Shown here piece after piece: positions 35,296 through 45,942 of a DNA stretch of 64,000 nt (the stretch's first letter is position 1; each line of letters starts with the position of its first letter). The stretch is taken from contig JAJEKV010000002.1 of NCBI GenBank assembly GCA_021234155.1, forward strand, positions 33,061,123-33,125,122, given 5' to 3'. The notes beneath the pieces are model-generated. The model searched no databases. It was not told the DNA's origin and was given only the letters and a program-made list of their open reading frames with translations. The translations under genes were made by a program, and so were the position numbers. Source of the stretch: Isoetes taiwanensis (Eukaryota; Streptophyta; Lycopodiopsida; Isoetales; Isoetaceae).

Positions 35296-35869
35296 AAATA
35301 GGGGAAATGAGATGAGGTGGTGTTCCCATCTAAGAAATGTCGGTTCCATTGCTAGCGCAATAGAATGTGGCATTCCTAGGATGGGTCTTGAGATACAAAC
35401 AAGTGGCCGATAGAAGAGGAACCTACCTCAAAGACCAAGATGGCGGGACACAGTGAGATGCTCTTCTATGTCGGAAAGAATATAGTGCGAATGGGAGGAA
35501 ACAGAGTGCCAGCGCCCTTGGGAGTGGACAATGTCAGAAGGAATGGAAGCAGCAGCAGCGGCGATGGCACCACCTCTACGACCTGTATGGGTGCCAGACG
35601 CCCGAGGCTCCAAGATGATAAGACACCGAGACTCAAACCACCAGGAGCGGGCATCGACATATGACAAAGGGCACGTGGATGACAAGGAACACTACAAGAG
35701 GAAGGGTACTATCAGTTTTAGCGTCAGACCTTAGTTATAAACTTAGACAGAAAAAAAATAATAATAATAATAATAATAATCCGTGAACTGACATTATGGC
35801 TGACGCTACAACTGACTCTACGTTTTGTCGTTTAAACGTTAGAATTAGTGTCAAAATTTAGAATCATTT
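35296..35869. other. Unassigned sequence with an (AAT)n microsatellite
   Basis: No gene recognised; overlapping open frames on both strands near 35430-35730 are GC-rich and short. An (AAT)n run lies at about 35758-35780. Confidence 0.4.
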
Positions 35870-36185
35870 TTGCAGCAGATATAAAGTCACAATTAGAGTC
35901 AACCATAGTGTTAGAACTAGAGAACCGTACGTGATACTCTCGCATCCGTCGCATCTTTTAGAACTCGAATCATGCATGCTCTGCGCATCTGAAGGCGGAG
36001 AAAGATCCATGATATCGTCCGGTGATCAGTGTTGACCACTGATCCATATAGACATGACCATAGAGTCAGGATTAGAGTCACAATTAGAGTCAACCATAGT
36101 GTTAGAATTACAGGCAACTCTATCATCAACATTAGAGTCAGCATTAGAGTCACAATTAGAGTCAACCATAGTGTTAGAATTAGAG
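35870..36185. repeat. TTAGAGTCA minisatellite, left part
   Basis: Irregular repeats of ATTAGAGTCA and CAATTAGAGTCAACCATAG. The same repeat continues at 40129-40250, beyond the LINE at 36186-40128, showing that the LINE landed in it. GGCAACTCTA-T/C-CATCAACATT occurs on both sides (36113 and 40129). Confidence 0.85.
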
Positions 36186-37182
36186 AATAGAATAGAATAG
36201 AATTGTTTTTATCGTCCACGGAGACCAATCGGTCTATGGGACCCAATACAAAAAGCGCAGCAGTCACATTACTGCCCGGATTAAAAAACCCCAGCCCCGA
36301 AGGGTTTTCGAGGGAAAAACCGTGGCAGCAATAAGACTGCTGACATCAATTAAATGGTTGACTAGGGGCATATCTGAGCCCTCAAGTCCAGTACTTCCTG
36401 AATGTATGATGCGAGTGAGCGCGCTCGAAGTGGTCCCGGTATCATGTGTAGCGGCTCATCGGGTCTAATCAAGCCCGAGCATAGCGTGTCCGAATCGATC
36501 ATATCTTTGGGCGGCTCGGAAAGTGTGACACTCATCCTCAACAGCCTCCGTCGCAAAGACCGACAAACCCTATCCCGCGTGGCTCCCCAATCCATCGACT
36601 GCCGCAATCCGGAGATGGTGGGCACACGTGGCGAATGGAGGCGATATGCCTGCGCTTTTCATGGGCGGATGTGAACGTAGGTAGCGTTGTGGGCCTCGTT
36701 TTTAATGTGGGATTTATGTGTTTGCTTGTAATGTGTTGTTTTGACTTGCTCGAGCCACGGAATCCCAAAACTTGCTTGGAGAAACAAGCATCAAGGTAAC
36801 ATCTCGGTACGCCACGATCGCCTCTGTTTCTACCCGGATGCACATGTGCTCTGGACATTCCATCTAGTTAGCCACTTTGCACTCTTTTATCCTTCCAACA
36901 ATTCTTGAGTCATTGTGGTCCCATTGCCCGCATAAGCCAAGTCGCGGTAGACGATCATCATCCATATTTACCACCTTCCTCGAAATAGACGATGTGTCTA
37001 TCAAGGGCCGCCGGCCAAGTGGCAGAAACCTGTCTCCTGCAATAAAAAAATTGATATGGGACCGTGGATTTCACTCGAAAGTGCCCGTGCTAAGAAGGCC
37101 TTCTACACTGTTCTAAAGTCGCTCCAAGTAGCAAGGGACACCACTGGGCCCCAGACTTCAACTCCGTACAAAAGAACGGGCT

Positions 37183-38447
37183 CTACCAATACCCTGAACA
37201 GATGTGCCTGATGCCCCAATCATATAGTTCTGCTCTGTGGTTATTGTTCTGCATTGCATAGAGTGCTTTCCAGCCTGCTGCTACACGCAATCTTATGGAA
37301 GTGTCCCAGCATAGTGTAGAAGGAAACTCCACTCCCAGATACTTGTAGGTGGGTGTCACCTCCACTTGTTGCCCTCGATAAGTGAATGAAGGGGGCCTTG
37401 GATGGCGCGAGGATGAGATTAGGACCACCTTGGTCTTGGCCAGATTGACGTTCATGTCCGTGGCCTGGCAGAATGTATCCAGAGCATCTAAGTGAGACTG
37501 CATATCCTCTGGAGTGTGAGCTAAGAGGTCAACATCGTCTGCATAGATGAGTTGTCTGATGACCTGATGCAAAAGTTGGGTCCCGCCACCCCCATTGTCC
37601 ATGAGCCAGTGTTCCAACTGGTCAATGTACAGACCAAACAATGTTGGGGAAAGAGGACATCCCTGGCGGACCCCAATACTGCTAGTGAATGGTTGTCCCG
37701 TCATCCGCATCTGGCCTGTACAACTCTCGTACAACCTGTATACTGCATTTTGCATATCCACAGGAACCTCTAGTTGCCGCAATCTTTCCCATAACTTTTC
37801 CCGAGGCACGGTGTCAAAAGCCTTCGCAAAGTCAACAAAGCAACAATACAGGTCCCGCCGACGGTTTCTGCTATCCTCAACCAAAGTCCTCAATGTGAAG
37901 ATATGATCAATGGTTGAATGCCGGGGTCTGAACCCTGCTTGTGTGAGAGCTCGCACACCTGTTGCTTCTGCCCACCTGGTCAACTGTTGCTCAATAATGC
38001 CAGCTAGCAGTTTAGCAAACACCGAACTGACCATGATTGTTCGGTAATTGGTTGGACTATGTGGATCTCCTACCTTGTAAATGGGGACAACTCGCTTGTG
38101 GTCCCCTTCTTTGGGGAATCCTTCCTATAGCTCTGTTGAACATAGTGGTTAGGGATCGGTACCATAGGCTCCCCGCCCCACTTGAGCAACTCTGCCTGCA
38201 TACCATCCAGGTCCGTTGCTTTCCCATTGGCCAAACGCTGCAGACCCTGGGTAACATCATCCTCTGTGATTTCTAATGTCGGACCATTCTGTGGGGGTAT
38301 GAGTGCTCGTGTCCCTTGAGGATCATAGAGTTGCTTTGCGGTATTGTTCCCACTTTGCTCATTAGTGATGTTCCCGTAGGTGGGTCGGCTTTCGAAGAAC
38401 CTTTTGGCCCAAAAGATTCTAGGATGGCTTTTCAACATGGAAAACAT
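37183..38447 (-). pseudogene. LINE B reverse transcriptase
   Basis: The main frame (38034-37183) is 283 codons without a stop and reads QAGFRPRHSTIDHIFTLRTL, CCFVDFAKAFDTVPREKL, GVRQGCPLSPTLFGLYIDQL, LIYADDVDLLA (catalytic YADD codons 37534-37545) and YKYLGVEF: the fingers and palm motifs of non-LTR reverse transcriptases. The N-terminal 125 codons lie in another frame (38447-38070) containing GLQRLANGKATDLDGMQAEL. The enzyme primes on nicked target DNA to copy the element RNA. The central frame is long for an old copy, suggesting fairly recent insertion. Confidence 0.92.
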
Positions 38448-38736
38448 TTCCCTTTGATGGCGTGCAATGTCTTTGAGATTTCTTTGCCTTCAAGAAAGCA
38501 CGATCTTTGTGTGGTGGCATGTGGGCGCATTGCGGGATCGTGATGCGGCGGAGCCGGCATTTGTATTCCTTACACTCGGCATCAAACCACCGACATTGCG
38601 GGGAATGTTGCAGTCCCTGTGATACCTCTCGGGCATGCTATCCCAAAACATCTTTCTGCAACAGTACCAAGGAGCTCAATCAGCTGACCCGTTTGCTGCT
38701 CTAGCGTGGGGGCCTGCAAAATTCCTGAAAGGTCAT

Positions 38737-39660
38737 CTATGAGCATATCAGCATAATCCTTTGCTTGCTCATAATCCAATCGCAAGCGAGGTATACAAGG
38801 AGCTGCCGTAGAAGGGGTTCTCTAGCGACGCCAAGCCAACCGCAGGTAGAGTGGAAGGTGATCCGAGTCCGTCTCCTCATCTCTACCGCATTGCCTGCCC
38901 GAAAGTGGTTGATCAAATGTACATCCTGCTCAGCGACTAATAGATAGTCCACCACACTAGATCCTCCACCCTGATTCTCTTGTCTGCAGGTGCACTTACA
39001 GGAGGAAGGCCACTGTGCCAGGCCATTACAAATTACCAAGTCAAAGACACCACATAGTAGAAGCAATCGCTGTCAAAGCGCGTGACGACTATCATCGATG
39101 TTAGTTCAGGCAAGCCGCCTCCGTGAGGCGCTAGGTTGTAACACATCCTGAGCCAAAGGATCAAGTCTCATGGGCTGCTCTACTCCTGTCCGTGCATTGA
39201 AGTCCCCAAGGAGTACCACACTACCCAACTGTCTATGTTGCTGTATGTCATCATATAGATCGACATATGGAGCTAGCCCCCGTCCACATCCGAAAGTGGG
39301 CATAGTAAAAGTTGCTTTCCGCGATGTGGAAAGTAGCAAGCGACCAAGAAGAGAGGGTTGCCACTACAATTACGCACCCGCACCCACAAGTACCGGGTTA
39401 TGTCTGTCAATCTTGTGCGGGAAGACCGACCGTGCCAAAGACTCCCCAGAATAACGGGCAACCCCTCCATGTCCCCTCTTGCACGTCAGGCAAAATATTG
39501 AAGACCGAGAAATGTTGATAGCCTAAAAAGATCGTAGCCTTTGGTCTGCGTGCTCCCATGTCTCCATGAGGAAGATGAGATCCATACCCAAAGCAACGAG
39601 TTGAGACTATCCCCCTTCGCCATGGGAAACCCTCGACAATTCGTGGAGACCACCAAGGCA
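38737..39660 (-). pseudogene. LINE B apurinic-type endonuclease
   Basis: Three frames carry the domain: an N-terminal piece with GMDLIFLMETWEH (the ETW-type motif) near 39560, a middle piece with YVDLYDDIQQHRQLG and VVLLGDFNART (GDFN motif, about 39190-39215), and a C-terminal piece with VICNGLAQWPSS and GGGSSVVDYLLV (about 38900-39000). The final SDH region is damaged here but visible as SDHLPLYL in copy C. This enzyme nicks target DNA for target-primed reverse transcription. Confidence 0.85.
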
Positions 39661-39736
39661 CATTCCCTATTTGTTAGCAAAGCAGAGGCATGCAATGCAT
39701 TGAGTTGTGGGGAAGAGGGGGAGCGGTGCATCGAAG

Positions 39737-40128
39737 TCATGTGGACCAGTGAGAAGCAAGAGGGGTTGGGGCAGAGTGAGAAGCGAGAGGAGTTGGGGTG
39801 GCATATGACCCGAGGAGTAGTGGCAAAGGGCGGCGGGGCATGGGGCTGGAGCGAGCGGTGGAGGAGCATGATCCCGGGAGGTGGGGGTGCAAATTTGAAT
39901 GGCCCGGAGGGTCTGCAGCAACATTCGGTGAGCGGAAAATGTGCATCTTGCCTCGAACTAGTCCCACAACTCCTCCTTGACAGCGGATGCCTCGAACCTT
40001 GGTGAGCTCATGCCTGCGGGACTCTTGTTGCGCTGGGGTGAGGTCTCGGTCCACATACAAGGATGTTCCCTTCAATTGCTTGCCCTGGCGCAATATGGCA
40101 TCCCGTACTTGCATATCTGCTACTGTGA
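39737..40128 (-). pseudogene. LINE B ORF1-like C-terminal remnant
   Basis: The frame reads VADMQVRDAILRQGKQL, then SLYVDRDLTPAQQESRRHEL and RGKMHIFRSPN, a pattern like the nucleic-acid-binding region of LINE ORF1 proteins (RRM/CTD type), followed by a Pro/Ser-rich tail. No start codon belongs to the element: the frame runs upstream into the flanking TTAGAGTCA minisatellite (reading DSN repeats), which suggests 5' truncation. The ORF1 assignment is tentative. Confidence 0.5.
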
Positions 40129-40250
40129 AGGCAACTCTACCATCAACATTAGAGTCAACCATAGTATTAGAATAGTTAACTTTACCATCACAATTAGAGT
40201 CAGCATTAGAATCACAATTAGAGTCATTCATTCTGTTAGAAATAGAGTCA
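40129..40250. repeat. TTAGAGTCA minisatellite, right part
   Basis: Continuation of the array interrupted by LINE B. It starts with GGCAACTCTACCATCAACAT, nearly identical to the sequence at 36113, a candidate target-site duplication with an internal length change. A more degenerate relative is seen at about 41450-41560. Confidence 0.8.
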
Positions 40251-40255
40251 AAAAG

Positions 40256-40883
40256 GTTTTTTTTTTTTTAGGGTAAGATTTTTTATATTAATATAGTGAA
40301 GAGATTACACTTATTCGAGGCTCCACAATAGACCTGATAGGAAAAATTTAAACACAAAGGATCCCTTATGGATCAAATAGGAAGAATTCAAGCTATTAAT
40401 CCAAGACCGGGGTCTAAAACCAGGTTCAATCCGTCTGATTTGAGCAGAGATAAAGATCACTATAAGTCCTAAAGCTGCCACCATCTGAAGCTCCTCCACC
40501 AAAAGATGGAAGCTAATGAAGATCTCACAAGAGAAACTATCATTCCACGCGTTAACTTGTCCTGATATATTATCCTGCATAGAAAAACTAAAGAGGTGGT
40601 TTCTCTATTCCAATAATGTAGACCATCGTATAGGCCTTCCTCAAGGGATGGTCCAATCACTCCCATATACATCTTCATTATTTGCATAGGCACGAGCTCC
40701 ACTACGCTCAACTTTCTTAGAAAACCATGAAGCAAGCTCCACCCTGGACCCTAGAAACATGGCCTCCCAAGTCTGCAACGATGAAGAAATTTTAGTCTCC
40801 CAATTAAAGTCTCTCCATTTGGCCTGAATCCTTGCCCAAAGCATCCATTCCTGAACCTGCCAATAAATCCCAATCCCCCCTTG
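40256..40883 (-). mobile_element. L1-like LINE 3' fragment with poly(A) tail
   Basis: On the minus strand, coding-like frames (40844-40469) read WMLWARIQAKWRDFNWETKI and YDGLHYWNRETTSLVFLCRI, then a short 3' UTR and TTACCCT followed by an A run (40258-40271 as T on the plus strand). Order and poly(A) suit the 3' end of an L1-type element. Its poly(A) tail abuts the TTAGAGTCA array. The protein piece is not certainly assigned. Confidence 0.45.
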
Positions 40884-41212
40884 CTAGGGGGTGAAAGCAT
40901 GCTACGGTGTACCACTTTTGGAACCCTCAAAAGTATCTACACTGGGTACTTTTAAAATTTGTACTTTCTACTTTTTTTTCCATTAAAATCAATCCAAAAA
41001 TTTTGAGTTGAAGGTCAATAACATATCAATCTATAGTATTAGAGGATGACAATACTATTAGAGACTGAAATGGATGAATAAACTCTCAAACTTATTGTTT
41101 ATTGATACATTAATGCAAGTTCCCAGTACCCAGTGTTGGGTACTTTTCTGGGTAGTTTCGCACTCCCTAAAAAGAACTTTAGATGGTACACCCTAGCATG
41201 CTTTCACCCTAG
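40884..41212. mobile_element. MITE with long terminal inverted repeats
   Basis: The left end CTAGGGGGTGAAAGCATGCT is matched in inverted orientation by the right end AGCATGCTTTCACCCTAG. Complementarity continues through GTGTACCA and, with gaps, to CACTGGGTAC, about 70-85 bp per arm. The ~170-bp centre is AT-rich and noncoding. CTAG at both tips may be part of the repeat or a target duplication, so the superfamily is undecided. It seems to have inserted into the L1-like fragment, whose frame may resume at 41213. Confidence 0.75.
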
Positions 41213-42124
41213 GAAAGGGGACAGATCACACAAGAGGCATCAACAGCTAAGATACATGCAAAGTGTAGAAGAAAAACAAGAATCAGTCAAAGATGAATAC
41301 GAAAGCCCCATTCCATGAACTGCCACCATCCTTGCTCCATGAAAGCCTCTTTGATGTCCATGAGATCTGCATCTCTTTAGGACATGGGCCAGCAAATCAC
41401 TGAGTCACCTATTTAGACAGTCTTAGCATCGACTTGAGGATCAGAAGTAGAGTCAGAATAGAGTTCTGTAGCGTTAGAATTAAAGTCAGCCAGTATGACA
41501 CAATTAGAGTCAATTCTAACATCAAGATAGAAGTCAGTCTTTGAGTTAGTTATAATATCATTCCATGCATCAGTCCATAAGACAGTCCATACATCAATTC
41601 GTGAATCAATTGCCCTATTACTTTTTTTTTTGTCACATTAAATATCTACATTAAAGGGAGGATCATTTAAGTTGAAAATTTGTATCTTATGAACATTACA
41701 TACATATTCTACAACTACTTTGATTATATTCTAGTATAGCTACCAAAAGACCATAAAATATAAGTAGCAAAATCTATAAAGTTCTACGAAAATCATAGAA
41801 CATAAGTAGTCACAAAAACCTTAGAACATAAGTAGAAAATTCCATAGTTCAGTGTTGAAAAGAGACATCAAATACTAAAGATCAATGATGTGATCTAGCA
41901 ATCTTCTTGTATTTTTCAATGTTTTGCCTAGCAATAAGTTTTGCAATCTTCCTCGATGAAACACCAATATCATCCTCATGCCTGTAATATTTCAGCATAT
42001 GCATCGTCCTCGTCAACAAATGTCCTCTCCTCTTTTTGTCATGATCATTCTTATCCAAATGGTCCTCCTTTTCTATTGGAACCTGGAATGAAGCAATTAT
42101 GACATTTATAGCAACAATAATGAA
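41213..42124. other. Unassigned AT-rich stretch
   Basis: No gene recognised. 41213-41330 may be the upstream part of the L1-like fragment displaced by the MITE. 41450-41560 holds degenerate TTAGAGTCA repeats. 41750-41850 has a short repeat of AGAACATAAGTAG. Confidence 0.4.
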
Positions 42125-42152
42125 CTAGAAATGGAGCCCAGCGTTGCTGGGC
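42125..42152 (-). mobile_element. Helitron-type 3' terminus (minus strand)
   Basis: Read on the minus strand: GCCCAGC-AAC-GCTGGGC hairpin (42152-42136), then TCCATTT, then terminal CTAG (42128-42125) followed by T. It shares the AAC loop, the 7-bp stem and the CTAG spacing with the plus-strand end at 33893-33920, with G-C to A-T changes compensated in the stem. The 5' end should lie at higher coordinates but was not found. Confidence 0.65.
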
Positions 42153-42244
42153 ATAGCTACAAACTGTAAAAGATACACTGGAGCAAGTTGTTAAATGAAT
42201 TTGCATTCTTAAAATCACACAATTAAGAGCATTTGACCACATTT

Positions 42245-42677
42245 TCACTTTCTCTTTCTCTTCCCTTTTCGTTTTGCATTTCCATGCTTTCCTTTTATTT
42301 TCACCTTTCCATTTTCCATTTACCTTTTTTCTTTTTCCACTATTCCAGTTCTACCATCTCCTTTTTTCCTTTTTTGTTTTCCCCTTCATCATTTTTATTT
42401 TTTTAATTTTGCATTTCCTTTACTCCCATTTTTGTTTGCCCTTCCCTTTTTCACCCTTTCCCCACCCCTTTTCCTTTGTTTTTTCCTTTTCCATTTTCTT
42501 ATTCTCTGCTTTTCCCTTTTTTTCTTTTTCTATTTACTCTTTCTTTTTATCCCCCTCCCTTTTCTATTTTCTCATTTTACCCTTATTTTTTCCGCATTCA
42601 TTTGTTCTCCTCTTCGTTTAGCTATCCCTTTTCCTTTTACCTTTATTCCCTTTTCCTTTTTTCCCCTCCCCTCTTCT
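42245..42677. repeat. Polypyrimidine tract, left part
   Basis: About 430 bp of T/C-rich sequence made of CCTTTTC/TTTCCC words; apparent long open frames here are low-complexity artefacts. The tract resumes after LINE C at 45943. Confidence 0.9.
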
Positions 42678-45600
42678 GCCTTGGCACAGTCAGTTTCCTT
42701 GTTCAAGACAGACAAGCACAACCGGTACTTGTGGGTGCGTGTGCAAAACTGCAGCAGCAGACCCCTCTTTGTGGCAGCCTGCTACTTTCCACATGCAGAA
42801 AGCAACTTCTATCACACCCACTCGGATGTGGATAGGCTGGACCCCTATGTCGATCTATATGATGACATACAGCAGCATAAGCAGTTGGGCAGTGTCATAC
42901 TCCTTGGAGACTTCAATGCGCCGCCGGGGTAGAACAACCCATGAGATTTGATCCCTTGATCGATGATATATTGCGGTTCGTCCTGCGGAAGCGGCTTGGC
43001 CCACGGACATCGATGACAATCAGGTCACACGCTATGGTAGACAATTGCTTTTGCTCTGTGGTATCTTTGACCTGGTAATCTGCAATGGACTGGCACAGTG
43101 GCCGTCCACCCGCAAGAGCACTTGTAGACAGGAAAACCAGGGGGGAGGATCTAGTGTGGTGGACTATGTGCTGGTGCCTGAGCAGGATATGCATGTCGTC
43201 AAGCACTTCCAGGTGGGAACAACTAATAGGGATGAAGAGATCGACTCGGACCACTTACCACTTTACTTGAAGTTGGCTTGGCGGGGTTATGCGAACCCCA
43301 CGTACCCGCGGCTCCTCACATGCCTCATTTGCGATTGGATTATGAACATGCGGGGGGCTTATGCCCGGATGCTTATAGATGATCCGGCAGAAATTTTGCA
43401 ATATCCTACACTAGAGCAACAGATGGCCGGTGACCGATGTGCTTAGGACTTCTGGCGAGAGATGCTTTGGGATAAGCCGCCCGCGGCGGACCTCGAGAAC
43501 ACAACCTTCCCGTAATCAATGGTTTGATGCGAGTGCAAGGAACACAAACGCTGGCTCCGCCAAAGTCCACGGACTCACGCTTTTACATGCGGTCCGGGCG
43601 ATTAAGCGTCTTCCTTAAAGCTAAGAAAGCCGGTACATTGCAGCACATCAAAGGGAAATGTTTTATCTCCCGAACGTCACCCCGGGACCTTCGGCGAAGG
43701 GTTCTTAGAAAGCCGTTACAGCCCACGGGGAACATCACTCCCGGCGGTGGGAGGCAATACTTGCAACAAATTTATAACGACCCTCGGGGGTGCACATGCG
43801 GCATTACCCCCACAAGAAGGCCCGGTCTTTGGAAATCCGCAGATTCGAGGCGTGGAACAAGGCTTATAGCGTCTTGCCAATGGGAAAGCCCCGGACTGGA
43901 TGGCATGCGGCGAATTGCTTAAGTGGGCGGGGCCGTCCATAATACCAGTCTTGACCGCCTTGTTCAACAAGGCATTACAGAAGGCTTCCGATGCGATGGA
44001 CCAATAGCGAGTTGTTCCCATCTATAAGGCGGTGACCCGCCTTTGCCCGACCAATTACCGAACAATCATGGTCGGGTTCGGTGTTTGCAAAATTGCTTTG
44101 CCGGGATTCTCGGCGCCGGTTGACGGGGCTTAAGGCGGAGGCGCGAAGATCTGGCCCTCACCCAAAGCGGGATTCAGACCCGACACTCAACCATTGACCA
44201 CATCTTCACATTGCGAAGCGGTTGAAGACGGCCGGGAACCGCCGTCGGGATCTATATTGTTGCCGTGGATTTTGCAAAGGCATTTGACAACGTACCTCGG
44301 GAAAACTATGGGCAAGATTGCGGCGGTGGGGGTTCCGGTAGATTTGCGAGAATCGATTATGCAGTGCTTTATGAAAGATGCTCGGGTCGGTTTGCGGCCG
44401 ACAAGCCAACCATTTGATAGTAGTATCGGGGTTCGCCCGGATGCCCTCTCTCCCCAACATTGTTTGGGCTTTACATTGATCAATTGGAGAGCGGCTTTGT
44501 GATAATGGGGGCGGCGGGGCTCACCTTCTCTACCAGATCATCAAGCGGTTAATATATCTTTGATGATGTGGACCTCTAGCTTACACACCAGCGGACATGC
44601 AACGACATCTCGATGCCCTGGACACATTTTGTCAAGCGGCCGATATCTTGGCGTCAACTTGGCCAAGACTAAGGTGGTTTTCATATCATCTTCCACGACG
44701 GTAGGATCCCCTCCTTCCATTACCGAGGGCGTAATGTGGAAGTAGCATCCACATACAAATATTTGGGAGTGGAGTTTCCGTCTACTATGCACCGGGACAC
44801 ATCCATACGACTCACGAGTTACGGGCTGGCTGGAAAGCACTATATGCAATGCAAAACAATAGTCATAGAGCGGAGTTGTATGATTGGACCCATCAGTCAC
44901 ACCTGTTCAAAGTCTTAGTGGAGCCCTGTCCTTTTATCACGGGGTTGAAGTATGGGGCCCGATGGTATCCCTCGGCTGAGCAGTCGCGAGAAAGCCTTCT
45001 TGGTACGAGCACTAAGGGTGAAGTCCACAAATCCCATATCAAATTCTACCGCGGAAACAAGGATTCTTGCCTCTTGAGGGCTGCCCTTGATAGCCACATT
45101 GTCTATTTTCGGAAGGTGGTCAACATGGGCGATGCTCGTCTCCCAAAACTAGCTTATATCATGGCAATGGGGCCTAGCGCCTCAAGGCCTGCTGGAGGGA
45201 AAAGAGAGCTCAATGGATGGCTAGATGGAATGTGCGGAGAACACGGTGCATACATGTGCAAGCAGGCGGTCGCCATAGCTTGAGGCAATATCTTGACGCT
45301 TGCTTCATCGGCAAGCTTTGGGATGCCGGCCCCTTGAAAGTCAAGACAAAGACACTACCGGCGCCACATAAATCCCACATTGGAGCGAGGCCCACAATGC
45401 TACTGCGCACCCACTTGCCCATGAAAAGACTTGCGACTCATTGCCTCCATTCGCACAGGGGCACATCATCTTCGAATTGAGACAGGCGGATGGATTGGTG
45501 AGCCACGTCCGGGCGGAAAGTCTCATCAATCTTTGCCAAATGGGAGTCATTGAGGATGAATCTCATACCCTTCAAAGTTGCCCAAAGATATGATCAAATC

Positions 45601-45942
45601 CGGTTGCGCTATCTTTGAGTTGGTCAGGCCTGGCCAGCCGCTACATGTGACATTGAGCACGGCATCCGTACGGATGCTAGGATCATACCTTCAGGAGGTC
45701 ATGGACATGCGAGATCAGCTATGTCCTCGGGCACGTACTTGACATGTACATACACATTTATTTCATGATGATGTATACTTATGCGGTTTGTGACATTCTT
45801 ATTGCGCCGCGGTTTTCCCTCGAAAACCCTTCGGGCGGGGGTTTTTAACCGGGGCAAGAATAAGTTTGTAATCATCCCCAGGTCCCATAGGCCGATTGGT
45901 CTCAGTGGACGATAAAAAAACTATTCTATTCTATTCTATTCT
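42678..45942 (+). mobile_element. LINE C: 5'-truncated copy inserted in the polypyrimidine tract
   Basis: The copy starts within the endonuclease (RYLWVRVQNCS; GDFNAP at about 42906) and continues with GGGSSVVDYVLV and SDHLPLYLKL (43045-43446). The reverse transcriptase is badly broken (43450-44760; the YADD site is lost to indels near 44555). Then follow TYKYLGVEFPSTM, a 144-codon frame at 44849-45283, RRMDWL and DESHTLQSCPK (Cys/His region about 45550), and the 3' UTR hairpin (about 45805-45870) with GTGGACGATAAA and (ATTCT)n at 45922-45942. It is very similar to LINE B over the endonuclease. Both flanks are polypyrimidine, consistent with insertion into that tract. Confidence 0.9.

Larger units (their letters stand above)
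36186..40128 (-). mobile_element. LINE B: near full-length non-LTR retrotransposon
   Basis: About 3.9 kb on the minus strand. 5' to 3': an ORF1-like remnant (to about 39737), an apurinic-type endonuclease (39660-38740), a reverse transcriptase (38447-37183), a C-terminal region with RWIGEP and Cys/His residues, and a 3' UTR hairpin (36275-36335) followed by GTGGACGATAAAAAC and (ATTCT)n at 36186-36207. The coding is split by frameshifts at about 38070, 38740 and 39106, so it is not active. Its flanks are the same TTAGAGTCA minisatellite. The ATTCT tail differs from the poly(A) of plant L1; the clade is not assigned. Confidence 0.9.

Noticed and set aside
39541-40005. Plus-strand 154-codon frame
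   Set aside because: It is antisense to the LINE B ORF1/endonuclease region and has repetitive EELG-type composition.
42274-42932. Long plus-strand open frames (115-166 codons), and similar ones at 45969-46703
   Set aside because: They run through T/C-rich simple sequence and encode only F/L/S/P strings; the true coding part starts with the LINE endonuclease after 42690.
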